Shown here piece by piece: positions 1 to 8,939 of a stretch of 64,000 nt of DNA. The stretch comes from Pseudomonadota bacterium. GTDB taxonomy: Bacteria; Pseudomonadota; Gammaproteobacteria; Steroidobacterales; Steroidobacteraceae. The notes beneath the pieces were generated by a model. The model was given only the letters and a program-made list of their open reading frames with translations. It had not been told where the DNA came from and did not search any database. The translations under genes and the position numbers were made by a program. The first letter of the stretch is position 1; every line of letters starts with the position of its first letter. The stretch spans positions 186,001 through 250,000 of the forward strand of contig JAFEDR010000001.1 of NCBI GenBank assembly GCA_018241525.1. The letters are read 5' to 3'.

Positions 1-351
1 CCCGACCAGCTCCTCGACGCCCGACAAGGCGTTCTTGACGTCGGCCGAGATCAGCGTGACGCCGCCCCACACCGCGTGGATGTGGCTGTCGATGAAGCCC
101 GGCAGCAGCAGTTGACCCTTGAGGTCCACGACCTCCGGGGTCGTGCCGAGCGCGCGCGCCGCCTCGGCGTCGCTGCCCACCGCGACGATCTTGCCGTCGC
201 GGACCGCGACCGCCTCGGCGTAGGGATGCGCCGGGTTGGCGGTCCACACCTTGCCGTGCGCGAGCAGCAGTTCGCCCGCGGAGGCGGCCAGCGGCACGAC
301 GGCGAGCAGGGCGGACAGGATCAGCGGCAACGGGCGGGCGGGCGAGGGCAT
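1..351 (-). CDS. Amidohydrolase (metal-dependent), N-terminal part only
   Basis: The reading frame runs off the left edge, leaving 117 residues. An ATG at 351-349 is followed by a hydrophobic stretch (LPLILSALLAVVPLAASAG) that looks like a secretion signal. The mature part has the beta-sandwich start of amidohydrolases (LLLAHGKVWTANPAHPYAEA, then VRDGKIVAVGS) and the metal-binding signature PGFIDSHIHAVWGG, whose HxH provides two zinc ligands in this superfamily. The best match by feel is the exported YtcJ-like amidohydrolase-3 group. The substrate cannot be told from the N-terminus. The gene is divergent from the XRE-cupin regulator and shares its 158-bp intergenic region, so the same operator may control both. 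Confidence 0.85.
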   Translation of the reverse strand, partial: MPSPARPLPLILSALLAVVPLAASAGELLLAHGKVWTANPAHPYAEAVAVRDGKIVAVGSDAEAARALGTTPEVVDLKGQLLLPGFIDSHIHAVWGGVTLISADVKNALSGVEELVG

Positions 352-424
352 CGGCGACTCCAGCGGCTCGGGGACGGAGCGCCGATGATAGGCAGGGCCG
401 CGGGCGATGCACCAGCGCCCCTGC

Positions 425-462
425 GTGAAAATTTGCGTCAGATTTTCACGCGTGTGAAAATC
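425..462. promoter_or_regulatory. Three GTGAAAAT half-sites forming two overlapping palindromes
   Basis: Half-sites GTGAAAAT (425-432), ATTTTCAC (442-449) and GTGAAAAT (454-461) alternate in orientation. The second and third make a perfect 9-bp inverted repeat, GATTTTCAC-gcgt-GTGAAAATC (441-462). The first and second make a wider one (425-449). The block is AT-rich in GC-rich surroundings, sits 48 bp upstream of the XRE-cupin regulator ATG and lies in the divergent gap to the amidohydrolase. It is a good operator candidate for that regulator; the binding partner is inferred from position. Confidence 0.6.
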
Positions 463-509
463 CTGCCCGATCGGTCCGCCGCCGGCGGGCCCGTGGTCCC
501 GGGGGATCC

Positions 510-1148
510 ATGCCGGAGCGGACGCGGCGACCAGCCCGAGGGCGGGCTACCAGCCCCCGACGTGCCGCGCGCGCCCGTGCCGGCGAGCCACCGCATCCGC
601 TCGGCAGCCAGGTCCGCGACCTGCGCGTCGCGCGCGGCATGAACCTCACCGCGCTCGCCCGGGCCATCGGCAAGTCGATCGGCTACGTGAGCCAGCTCGA
701 GCGCGGGCGATCGGAGATCTCGATCTCGACGCTGAAGTCGATCAGCGAGGCGCTCGGCGTGCAGATTAGCTGGTTCTTCCAGGGCTATGACCCAGACGTG
801 CCGACCGAGCAGGGCCACGTCGTGCGCCGCGAGCACCGGCGCCGGCTCAGCTTCCCGGGCACCGGCGTCGACGAGGAGCTGCTGTCGCCGACCCTGACTG
901 GCGAGGCGGAGCTGATCCTCTCGACGTTCGCGCCTGGCGCCCGCAGCGGGGACGAGCAGGTGGCGCGCATGGCCGAGCAGTCGGGCTTCGTGATCGAGGG
1001 CGAGCTCGAGCTGCGCGTCGGCTCGAAGCGCTTCCGCCTGCGGGCGGGTGACAGCTTCCGCATCGCGCGCGGCGAATCCTTCACCGCGCGCAACCCCGGC
1101 CAGGCGACCTCGCTGTCGCTGTGGGTCATCGCCCCGCCGCGCTACTGA
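510..1148 (+). CDS. XRE-family transcriptional regulator with C-terminal cupin
   Basis: The protein has 212 residues. A lambda-repressor-like helix-turn-helix lies at about 37-92 (VRDLRVARGMNLTALARAIG, then IGYVSQLERGRSEIS) and a small cupin barrel at about 135-210 (GFVIEGELELRVGSKRF, RAGDSFRIARGESFTARNPG). XRE-cupin proteins of the PuuR type control amine and amino-acid catabolism by sensing a small ligand in the cupin. The first 34 residues are Arg/Ala/Pro-rich and may not be translated, so the real start may lie further in; no internal start has a clear ribosome site. It is followed 27 bp later by two dimethylglycine dehydrogenase-like genes, the likely targets. The ligand is unknown. Confidence 0.88.
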   Translation: MPERTRRPARGRATSPRRAARARAGEPPHPLGSQVRDLRVARGMNLTALARAIGKSIGYVSQLERGRSEISISTLKSISEALGVQISWFFQGYDPDVPTEQGHVVRREHRRRLSFPGTGVDEELLSPTLTGEAELILSTFAPGARSGDEQVARMAEQSGFVIEGELELRVGSKRFRLRAGDSFRIARGESFTARNPGQATSLSLWVIAPPRY

Positions 1149-1175
1149 CCGTCGTCCGTCGCCAAGGAAATGCCC

Positions 1176-3629
1176 ATGTCACTCCCGAATCGTGCCAGCG
1201 TCGTGATCGTCGGCGGCGGCGTGGCCGGCTGCTCGGTGGCCTATCACCTGACGAAGATCGGCGTCACGGACGTCGTGCTGCTCGAGCGCAAGCAGCTGAC
1301 CTGCGGTACGACCTGGCACGCGGCAGGTCTCGTGGGCCAGCTGCGCGCGACCCGTAACCTCACCGAGCTCGCGAAGTACACGGCGGACCTCTTCCGCTCG
1401 CTCGAGGCGGAGACCGGCCAGGCGACGGGCTTCAAGCAGAATGGCTCGATCAGCGTCGCCAAGACGCCGGCGCGACTCGAGGAGCTGCACCGTGGCGCCT
1501 CGATGGGCAAGACCTTCGGCCTCGCCATTGACCTGCTGAGTCCCGGTGACATCCAGGAGCGCTGGCCGCTGCTCGACCTCACGGACGTCGTCGGCGGCAT
1601 CTTCCTGCCGAAGGACGGCCAGACGAACCCGATCGACACCACGCACGCGCTCGCCAAGGGCGCGAAGCAGCGCGGCGCCCGGATTTTCGAGAACGCCAAG
1701 GTGACGCGCATCCTCGTCGAGCGCGGCCGCGCCATCGGCGTCGAGACCGCCGACGGCGCGATCCACGCCGATACCGTGGTGCTCTGCGGCGGCATGTGGT
1801 CGCACCGCCTGGCGGCCGAGGCCGGCGCCGCGGTGCCGCTGCACGCCGCGGAGCACTTCTACATCGTCACCGAGCCCATCGAGGGCGTGCCGCGCAACCT
1901 GCCCGTGCTGCGCGTGCCGGACGAGTGCGCGTACTACAAGGAGGACGCGGGCAAGATCCTGATGGGCTGCTTCGAGCCGGTCGCGAAGCCCTGGGGGATG
2001 GACGGCATCCCGGAGGACTTCTGCTTCGACACGCTGCCGGAGGACCACGAGCACTTCGAACCCATCCTGGACGCCGCCGTGAAGCGGGTCCCGGTGCTGG
2101 CGAATGCCGGCATCCAGCTGTTCTTCAACGGCCCGGAGAGCTTCACGCCGGACGATCGCTACTACGTCGGCGAGACGCCCGAGGTGCGCAACCTGTTCCT
2201 CGCGACCGGCTTCAATTCCGTCGGCATCGCGGGCAGCGGCGGCGCCGGCAAGGTACTGGCGCAGTGGATCGTCGACCGCCGCCCGCCCATGGACCTGTGT
2301 GACGTCGACGTGCGACGCGTGGCGCCGTTCCAGTCGAACCGCCGCTACCTGCGCGACCGGACCGTGGAGACCCTCGGCCTGCTGTACGCGATGCACTGGC
2401 CGTACTACCAGTACCAGACGGCGCGCGGCGCGCGCCGCACGCCGCTGCATGACCGGCTGCTCGCGGCCGGGGCCTGCATGGGCGAGACCGCCGGCTGGGA
2501 GCGACCGAACTGGTTCGCCGCGCCCGGAACGCGGCCGGCCTACGAGTATTCCTACGGCCGCCAGAACTGGTTCGCGGCCTGCCAGGCGGAGTGCGAGGCG
2601 GTGCGCGACCGCGTCGCGCTCTTCGACCAGACCTGCTTCGCGAAGTTCGTCGTCCAGGGTGCTGACGCGATGCGCTTCCTGAACCGGCTGTCGACCGCCA
2701 ACGTCGACGTCGAGCCAGGCCGGATCGTCTATACGCAGTGGCTGAACGACCGCGGCGGGATCGAGGCGGACCTGACGATCACCCGGCTCGCGGAGCACGA
2801 GTACCTGGTCGTGACGTCGGCGATCTGCCAGACGCGCGACCTCGCCTGGCTGAGGCGCCATCTCGCGCTCGACCTGCACTGTGCGGTCACCGACGTGACC
2901 TCGGGGATCGCGATGCTGGGCGTGATGGGCCCGCGCAGCCGGGAGCTGCTCGCCGCGGTCTCGGGTGCCGACCTGTCGAATGCCAGCCATCCGTTCGCCC
3001 GCTCGCGCGAGATCGAGATCGGCTACGCGCGGGTGCGCGCGAGCCGCATCACCTACGTCGGTGAGCTCGGCTGGGAGCTCTACTTCCCGGCCGAGCATTG
3101 CCTCGACGTCTACGAGCGGCTCGTCGATGCCGGCGCGGCCTTCGGGCTCGCGCACGCGGGCTATCACGCGATGGGGGCCTGCCGGGTCGAAAAGGGCTAC
3201 CGGCACTGGAGCCACGACATCGCCGACGAGGACACGCCGCTCGAGTCCGGGCTCGGCTTCACGGTCGCCTGGGACAAGCCGGGCGGGTTCATCGGCCGCG
3301 ACGCACTCCTCAAGCAGCGCGCCGCCGGCGCGCTGCCGAAACGCCTGGTGCAGGTCATGCTCGAAGACGGCTCGGCGGCGGCCCCGCTGCTGTACCACGA
3401 GGAGCCGCTCGTGAGGGACGGCGCGATCGTCGGCTCGATCAAGTCGGGTGCCTGGGGCCACCGGCTCGGCCGCTCGGTCGGCATGGGCTACGTCCACCAC
3501 CCCGACGGCGTCAGCCCCGAGTGGCTCGCTTCCGGCCGCTGGGAGGTCGAGGTCGCGTGCCGGCGCCACGCGGCGCGGGTACAGCTGGCACCCTGGTACG
3601 ACCCGAAGAACGAACGCATCAAGGCCTGA
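1176..3629 (+). CDS. Dimethylglycine/sarcosine dehydrogenase-like FAD protein (paralog 1)
   Basis: The protein has 817 residues in the DMGDH/SARDH layout: an FAD-binding oxidoreductase of the DAO fold (about 1-390, dinucleotide motif VVIVGGGVAGCSVAYHL), a short FAO_M linker (about 390-450), then GcvT-like folate-binding domains (about 480-735 and 745-815). His48 in GTTWHAAG corresponds to the histidine that holds FAD covalently in mitochondrial DMGDH and SARDH. The expected reaction is oxidative N-demethylation, passing the C1 unit to tetrahydrofolate. I chose the ATG at 1176 because AAGGA ends 7 nt before it, whereas the ATG at 1170 directly abuts that ribosome site. It is 47 bp from the next paralog. 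The exact substrate (dimethylglycine, sarcosine or another N-methyl amine) is open. Confidence 0.85.
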   Translation: MSLPNRASVVIVGGGVAGCSVAYHLTKIGVTDVVLLERKQLTCGTTWHAAGLVGQLRATRNLTELAKYTADLFRSLEAETGQATGFKQNGSISVAKTPARLEELHRGASMGKTFGLAIDLLSPGDIQERWPLLDLTDVVGGIFLPKDGQTNPIDTTHALAKGAKQRGARIFENAKVTRILVERGRAIGVETADGAIHADTVVLCGGMWSHRLAAEAGAAVPLHAAEHFYIVTEPIEGVPRNLPVLRVPDECAYYKEDAGKILMGCFEPVAKPWGMDGIPEDFCFDTLPEDHEHFEPILDAAVKRVPVLANAGIQLFFNGPESFTPDDRYYVGETPEVRNLFLATGFNSVGIAGSGGAGKVLAQWIVDRRPPMDLCDVDVRRVAPFQSNRRYLRDRTVETLGLLYAMHWPYYQYQTARGARRTPLHDRLLAAGACMGETAGWERPNWFAAPGTRPAYEYSYGRQNWFAACQAECEAVRDRVALFDQTCFAKFVVQGADAMRFLNRLSTANVDVEPGRIVYTQWLNDRGGIEADLTITRLAEHEYLVVTSAICQTRDLAWLRRHLALDLHCAVTDVTSGIAMLGVMGPRSRELLAAVSGADLSNASHPFARSREIEIGYARVRASRITYVGELGWELYFPAEHCLDVYERLVDAGAAFGLAHAGYHAMGACRVEKGYRHWSHDIADEDTPLESGLGFTVAWDKPGGFIGRDALLKQRAAGALPKRLVQVMLEDGSAAAPLLYHEEPLVRDGAIVGSIKSGAWGHRLGRSVGMGYVHHPDGVSPEWLASGRWEVEVACRRHAARVQLAPWYDPKNERIKA

Positions 3630-3676
3630 GACCGGCGCCGGCCGGGCGCTGCAGCGAACGCGGAGTACGGAACGAC

Positions 3677-6100
3677 ATGAAGACCCATGCACAGGTAGTG
3701 ATCATCGGCGGCGGTGCGGTCGGCTGCAGTGCGCTCTATCACCTGACGCAGCTCGGCGTCACCGACGCCGTGCTCGTCGAGCGCGACGAGCTGACGGCCG
3801 GGTCGACCTGGCACGCCGCAGGCAACGTGCCGAACTTCTCGACGTCGTGGAACCTGCTGAAGATGCAGCGCTACACGACGCGGCTGTACGCGGACCTCGC
3901 CCGGCGCACGGGCTACGACATCAACTACCACGTCACCGGGTCGATCCGGCTGGCGCACACGCGCGACCGGATGGACGAGTTCCGCCACGTCGTGTCGCAG
4001 GCGCAGGCGCAGGGCACCGAGTTCGAGATGCTGAGCCCCGCCGACCTGAAGGCGCGCTATCCCTTCATCGAGACGCAGGGTCTGCTCGGCGGGCTGTGGG
4101 ACCCGTATGACGGTGACATCGACCCGGCGCAGATGACGCAGGCACTCGCCAAGGGCGCCCGCGACCGCGGCGCCGAGGTCTACCGCAATACCAGGGTCAC
4201 GGCGATCGAGCGCACCGCCTCCGGCGAGTGGCGGGTCGTGACCAACAAGGGCGAGATCGTCGCGGCCAAGGTCGTCAACGCCGGCGGCTACCGCGGCGGC
4301 GAGGTCGCCGCGATGGTGGGGCAGTACTTGCCGATCGTCACGATGTCGCACCAGTACCTCGTGACCGAGGACATCCCGGAGCTCGTCGCGCGGGGCGCCG
4401 CGCGACTGCCGCTGCTGCGCGACCCCGACGTCAGTTACTACCTGCGCCAGGAGCGCCAGGGACTGCTGCTCGGACCTTACGAGTGGCAGGCCACCGCCCA
4501 CTGGCTCGACCGGATCCCCGATGAGTTCGCGCACCAGCTGTTCGACGACGACCTCGGGCGCCTCGAGAAGTACATCGAGGCGGCCTGCGGCCGGGTGCCG
4601 ATCCTCGGCTCGGTCGGCATCAAGACCGTGATCAACGGGCCGATTCCGTACGCCCCCGACGGCAATCCGCTGATCGGCCCGGCGCCCGGACGACCGGGCT
4701 TCTTCCACTGCTGTTCTTTCACCTTCGGCATCGCGCAGGCCGGAGGCGCCGGCAAGGTGATCGCCGAGTGGGTAGCGCACGGGCAGCCGGAATGGGACGT
4801 CTGGCCGCTCGATTCGCGGCGGTACCTGGAGTTCGCGAACGACAAGTACGTGCTCGCGAAGGCTGTCGAGACCTACCAGCAGGAGTATGGCGTCGGCTAT
4901 CCGGTCGAGGAGCGCGCGGCCGGGCGGCCGGCCAAGACCTCGCCGGCCTATCCGCGCCTGCAAGCCAAGGGCGCACGCTTCGGGGCGCGCGGTGGCTGGG
5001 AGCGGGCGGTGTATTTCCCGGCGGCGGGCGATCCGACCGAACCGGAGCTGTCGTTCCGTCGGCCGGCGTGGCACGTGGCGGTCGCGCGCGAGTGCCGGGC
5101 GGTTGCCGAGCGGGTCGCGGTGCTCGACCTGCCGGGATTCACGAAGTTCGAGGTCAGCGGGAACGGGGCGCGGGCGTGGATCGACCACCTGGTGGCGGGC
5201 GTCGTGCCGCGCGAGGGGCGCTCGGCGCTGAATTACTTCTGCGCGCCGAACGGCGGCATCGTCACCGAGATGACGGTGACGGCGTTCGCGCCCGACCGGT
5301 TCTGGCTGATCAGCGCCGCGGCCGGCGAGCGCCACGACGAGCACTGGCTGCGCGACCACCTGCCGGCGGGCCCAGACGTCCGGCTCGAGAACGTCTCGGC
5401 GCGCTATGGCTCGCTGATCGTGGTCGGACCACGCTCGCGCGAGCTGCTGGCGCTACTGACGCGCGCCGACCTCTCGAACGAGGGCTTCCCGTGGCTGTCG
5501 CTGCGGACGATCGATATCGGCTACACGCAGGCACACGCCATGCGCGTGAACTACGTCGGCGAGCTCGGCTGGGAGCTGCACCTGCCGGTCGAGCACCTGC
5601 TGTCGGTCTACGACCTGCTGTGGGAAGCAGGCGAGCGCTTCGGCATCGCCGACTACGGCCTCTACGCGATGGACAGTCTGCGGCTCGAGAAATGCTACCG
5701 CTCCTGGAAGGCGGACCTGACGACCGAGTACACGCCGTACATGGCCTCGCTCGATCGCTTCGTCCGGCTCGACAAGCCGGGCGGATTCATCGGCCAGGAG
5801 GCGCTGCGCCGCGAGGCCGCGAGCGGCCCGCGCGAGCGCTTTGTGCCGCTGGTCGTCGATGCCGGCGACGCCGACGCGGCCGCGGTCTCGATCGTCTACG
5901 ACGGCGCGGCCATGGTCGGCCTCGTGACGTCCGGCGGCTACGGCTACCGGCTCGGCAAGAGCATTGCGCTCGCCTACGTGCGCACCGATCTCGCGGTGCC
6001 CGGCAAGGTGCTGGAGGTCGAGATCCTCGGCGAGCGGCGTCGCGCGGTGGTCGGCACCGAGCCGCTCTACGACCCGACGAACGCCCGCCTCAGGGCCTGA
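3677..6100 (+). CDS. Dimethylglycine/sarcosine dehydrogenase-like FAD protein (paralog 2)
   Basis: The protein has 807 residues with the same domain order as its left neighbour: DAO fold (VVIIGGGAVGCSALYHL), FAO_M linker, GcvT-like folate domain (YVGELGWELHLPVEH near residue 630) and GcvT C-terminal barrel. His46 in AGSTWHAAG matches the covalent-FAD histidine. The frame is open far upstream, but homology begins at the ATG at 3677 (MKTHAQVVIIGGG), the same N-terminus as paralog 3. It lies 47 bp after paralog 1 and is probably co-transcribed with it. Its stop is only 12 bp from the convergent PotF-like gene. Sequence differences from paralogs 1 and 3 are large enough that different substrates are likely. 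Confidence 0.85.
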   Translation: MKTHAQVVIIGGGAVGCSALYHLTQLGVTDAVLVERDELTAGSTWHAAGNVPNFSTSWNLLKMQRYTTRLYADLARRTGYDINYHVTGSIRLAHTRDRMDEFRHVVSQAQAQGTEFEMLSPADLKARYPFIETQGLLGGLWDPYDGDIDPAQMTQALAKGARDRGAEVYRNTRVTAIERTASGEWRVVTNKGEIVAAKVVNAGGYRGGEVAAMVGQYLPIVTMSHQYLVTEDIPELVARGAARLPLLRDPDVSYYLRQERQGLLLGPYEWQATAHWLDRIPDEFAHQLFDDDLGRLEKYIEAACGRVPILGSVGIKTVINGPIPYAPDGNPLIGPAPGRPGFFHCCSFTFGIAQAGGAGKVIAEWVAHGQPEWDVWPLDSRRYLEFANDKYVLAKAVETYQQEYGVGYPVEERAAGRPAKTSPAYPRLQAKGARFGARGGWERAVYFPAAGDPTEPELSFRRPAWHVAVARECRAVAERVAVLDLPGFTKFEVSGNGARAWIDHLVAGVVPREGRSALNYFCAPNGGIVTEMTVTAFAPDRFWLISAAAGERHDEHWLRDHLPAGPDVRLENVSARYGSLIVVGPRSRELLALLTRADLSNEGFPWLSLRTIDIGYTQAHAMRVNYVGELGWELHLPVEHLLSVYDLLWEAGERFGIADYGLYAMDSLRLEKCYRSWKADLTTEYTPYMASLDRFVRLDKPGGFIGQEALRREAASGPRERFVPLVVDAGDADAAAVSIVYDGAAMVGLVTSGGYGYRLGKSIALAYVRTDLAVPGKVLEVEILGERRRAVVGTEPLYDPTNARLRA

Positions 6101-6112
6101 GGCGACGCGGGA

Positions 6113-7240
6113 TCAGTGCGCGGTCTTGACGCGCGTCCAGACGCGGGTGCGCATGCGCTCGGTCGGCAGCGTCACTTCGCGGGTGATCCACGTCCGGCGC
6201 AGCACCTCCGGAGTCGGGTACAGCGCCGGGTCGTGCAGGATCTCCGGATCGACCAGGTGGTCGGCGGCGCGGTTGTCGTTGCCGTAGTGGGTCTCGTTGG
6301 TGATCCGGGCGATCACCTCCGGGCGCAGCAGGTAGTCGAGGAACTCGTGCGCCTCCGCGACGTGCGGCGCATCGGCGGGGATCAGCATCGCCGAGTAGGT
6401 CGCGTTCGCGCCTTCCCGGGGCACCGCGAAGGCGAGCTGCACGTGGATGCCGGCCTCGCGCATGCGCGCCATCGACACCGCGTAGTCACTCGACCAGCTC
6501 ATCGCGATGCAGACCTCACGGTTCGCCAGCGCGTTCAGGTATTCGGAGGAGTCGAAGGTGCGGATGTACGGCCGCACCTTCATGATCAGCTGCTCGGCCG
6601 CCGCGTAGTCCTGCTCCCGCGTGCTGTTCGGGTCTAGGTGCAGGTAGACGAGCGCGAACTGCAGCACGTCCTCGGCGGAGTCCAGGAAGGTCACGCCGCA
6701 GTCCGCGAAGCGCGCCAGGATCTTCGGGTCGAAGATCAGCGCCAGGCTGTCGACCGGTGCATCGGGCATCCGCGCACGGATCTTCTCGACGTCGTAGGCG
6801 AAGCCGCTCAGGGCGTGCAGGTAGGGCATCGCGTACTGGTTGCCGGGATCCGCCTCGGCCATCAGCGCGAGGATCTGCGGATCGAGGTTGGACCAGCCCT
6901 TGAGCCGCGACTTGTCGAGCTTGCGGTAGGCGCCGGCCTTGATCTGCCGGCTGAAGTAGTTGGTCGCGGTGCTGACGACGTCGTAGCCGGAACCGCCCGC
7001 CAGCATCTTGGCCTCGAGCGTCTGGTCGCTATCGAAGGTGTCGTAGTCGACCTTGATGCCGGTATCGCGCTCGAAGTCGGCGACCGTGGTCCGGCCGATG
7101 AAGTCGGCCCAGTTGTAGACGCTGACCACCCGTTCCGGGGCAGGCGCGGCGGTGCGCCCGCAGGCGGCGAGCAGCCCGGCTGCGAGGGCGAGCACCGCGA
7201 CGTGGCGCAGGATCGATCGGCGGAGCAGGTCGGCGGTCAT
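6113..7240 (-). CDS. PotF/PotD-like polyamine-type substrate-binding lipoprotein (1 of 2)
   Basis: The protein has 375 residues. The lipoprotein signal ends in a lipobox (LAAGLLAACG). The mature part matches periplasmic binding proteins of the putrescine/spermidine ABC family: VVSVYNWADFIG at the start, KVDYDTFDSDQTLEAKMLAG, YDVVSTATNYFSRQIKAGAY and MSWSSDYAVSMARMREAG. It is the last gene of the sox operon, 50 bp beyond a closely related paralog. No permease or ATPase of the Pot type is present in the window, so it either works with a transporter elsewhere or has a sensing role. The ligand may be a methylated amine rather than putrescine; that is inference from context. Confidence 0.87.
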   Translation of the reverse strand: MTADLLRRSILRHVAVLALAAGLLAACGRTAAPAPERVVSVYNWADFIGRTTVADFERDTGIKVDYDTFDSDQTLEAKMLAGGSGYDVVSTATNYFSRQIKAGAYRKLDKSRLKGWSNLDPQILALMAEADPGNQYAMPYLHALSGFAYDVEKIRARMPDAPVDSLALIFDPKILARFADCGVTFLDSAEDVLQFALVYLHLDPNSTREQDYAAAEQLIMKVRPYIRTFDSSEYLNALANREVCIAMSWSSDYAVSMARMREAGIHVQLAFAVPREGANATYSAMLIPADAPHVAEAHEFLDYLLRPEVIARITNETHYGNDNRAADHLVDPEILHDPALYPTPEVLRRTWITREVTLPTERMRTRVWTRVKTAH

Positions 7241-7290
7241 CGGGCCTCGCGGTGAGTGGCGGTGGCCGGACGCCTCGCGCCCGGCCAGGT

Positions 7291-8397
7291 TCAAAGGGCG
7301 GTCTTGATCCGGGTCCAGGTGCGCGTCCGCAGGCGCTCCGTCGAGGCGCGTATCTCGCCGGGCGTGAACGCGCGCGCGCGCCGCTCGGGGGGCGGGTAGA
7401 GCGCCGGGTCGTTCAGGATCTCGGGCTTCACGAACGGCGCCGAGGCCGGCACCTCGTTCGGGTAGTGCGTGTCGTTGGTCACCCGCGCGATCACTTCGGG
7501 GCGCAGCATGTAGTTGATGAACTCGTGCGCCTCCGCGACGTGCGGGGCGTCGAACGGAATCAGCCAGCCGTTGATCGTGTTGCTCGTGCCCTCGGCCGGG
7601 ATCGTGAAGCCGAGCTTGAGATCGACCCCGACGGCCCGGGCGCGGTCGACCGCGACTGCGTAGTCGCTCGACCAGGCCATGGCAAGACAGGTCTCGCCGT
7701 TGGCCAGCGCATTGATGTAGTCCGAGTCGAAGTGACGGATGTAGGGCCGGACGCGCATCACCAGCGCCTCGGCAGCCTTGAAGTCCTCGGGCCGGTCGCT
7801 GTTCGGGTCCAGCTTCAGGTAGACGAGCGCCAATTGCAGGACGTTGTCCGGCGAATCGAGGAACGTCACGCCGCAATCGGCGAAGCGGCTCACGACCTCG
7901 GGCTTGAACAGCATGTCGAGGCTGCCGATCGGCGCATCCGGCATGCGGGCACGGATCATCGGCGCGTTGTAGGCGAAGCCGTTGAACGAGTGCAGGTAGG
8001 GGACGGCATGGGCGTTGCCGGGGTCGAACGGCTCGAGCGTCCGCAGCACGGCCGGATCGAGGTAGCGGTAGTTCGGCAGCCGCGAGCGGTCGATCGGCTG
8101 GTACGCGCCGGCCTTGATCTGCCGGCTGAAGAAGTTCTCGGAGGTGCTGACCACGTCGTAGCCGGCGCCACCGGCCAGCATCTTGGCCTCGAGCGTCGAA
8201 TCCGCGTCGAAGGTGTCGTACTCGACGTGAATGCCGGTCTCGCGCTCGAAGTCGGCGATCGTGGTCAGGCCGATGTAGTCCGACCAGTTGTAGATCGCGA
8301 CGTGGCGCTCCCCCGGCCCCGGCGCGCTCCGTCCGCAGCCCGCGATCCCGAGCACCACGCCGGCCAGGACCGCGATCGCCGCGCGGCCCGTGTTCAC
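7291..8397 (-). CDS. PotF/PotD-like polyamine-type substrate-binding lipoprotein (2 of 2)
   Basis: The protein has 368 residues and is a clear paralog of the next gene downstream, sharing YNWSDYIGLTTIADFERETG, KMLAGGAGYDVVS and the C-terminal ERLRTRTWTRIKTAL pattern. The signal peptide ends in a lipobox-like GIAGCG. The GTG start at 8397 overlaps the soxG stop by four bases (GTGA), so translation is coupled to soxG. That makes these binding proteins integral to the sarcosine oxidase operon. No cognate permease is seen. The two copies differ in the region around residues 180-260, which may mean different ligands. Confidence 0.87.
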   Translation of the reverse strand: MNTGRAAIAVLAGVVLGIAGCGRSAPGPGERHVAIYNWSDYIGLTTIADFERETGIHVEYDTFDADSTLEAKMLAGGAGYDVVSTSENFFSRQIKAGAYQPIDRSRLPNYRYLDPAVLRTLEPFDPGNAHAVPYLHSFNGFAYNAPMIRARMPDAPIGSLDMLFKPEVVSRFADCGVTFLDSPDNVLQLALVYLKLDPNSDRPEDFKAAEALVMRVRPYIRHFDSDYINALANGETCLAMAWSSDYAVAVDRARAVGVDLKLGFTIPAEGTSNTINGWLIPFDAPHVAEAHEFINYMLRPEVIARVTNDTHYPNEVPASAPFVKPEILNDPALYPPPERRARAFTPGEIRASTERLRTRTWTRIKTAL

Positions 8398-8939
8398 GCA
8401 GGCAACTCGAGCGCGGTCTCGGCGAGCAGGGTGATCACGTAATCGGTGAACGACCGCCACGTCTCGATCCGGAAGCGATCGTCGGCCGTGCGCCACAGCA
8501 GCACCTCGGCCTTCACGAACACGGTGCGCGTGCACATGCCGACCGGGAAGGCCGCGACATCGAGGTCGAGCGGGCAGCCGTGGGCGAGCAGCCATTCGGC
8601 GTGCGGGCCGCGGACCTCGAAGGCGACCTGGCGGTGGCTGACGTCCACCAGTGAGTGCGGCACGCCGGCGAGCGCCGCCGGCAGCGCCGTCGCGAGCGTC
8701 GCGCCATCGCTCTCCGGTGCGATCAGCAGGTGCTCGTCGGGGCCTAGCCAGAGCGCGGAGCGCGCCCCGCGGCTGGCGGCCCGGCAGGCCTGGGTCGGCG
8801 GTTCGACGCCGAAGGCGGCTGCGACCGCCGCGCGCGCCTCCGCGCCGCCGCGCAGGCTGTAGCGGGTGGCGGCGGGCAGCGGCGCAAGCCACGGGCGCGA
8901 GGCCACCGGCGGGCTGGTGCGCTTCAGCATGTCAGCCAT
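8394..8939 (-). CDS. soxG: Sarcosine oxidase gamma subunit
   Basis: The protein has 181 residues and fits the gamma subunit of heterotetrameric sarcosine oxidase: SALWLGPDEHLLIAP, HSLVDVSHRQVAFEVRGPHA, then LLAHGCPLDLDVAAFPVGMC and WRTADDRFRIETWRSFTDYV. In the complex gamma packs against alpha and has a GcvT-like fold without its own cofactor. The ATG at 8939 overlaps the end of soxA by eight bases and the stop overlaps the following PotF-like gene by four, typical of a translationally coupled operon. The order soxB-soxD-soxA-soxG is the classical one. Confidence 0.92.
   Translation of the reverse strand: MADMLKRTSPPVASRPWLAPLPAATRYSLRGGAEARAAVAAAFGVEPPTQACRAASRGARSALWLGPDEHLLIAPESDGATLATALPAALAGVPHSLVDVSHRQVAFEVRGPHAEWLLAHGCPLDLDVAAFPVGMCTRTVFVKAEVLLWRTADDRFRIETWRSFTDYVITLLAETALELPA

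Noticed and set aside
3098..3676. Extension of paralog 2 upstream to 3098
   Set aside because: The extra 193 residues overlap paralog 1 in another frame and are Arg-rich shadow sequence; the FAD motif begins right after ATG 3677.
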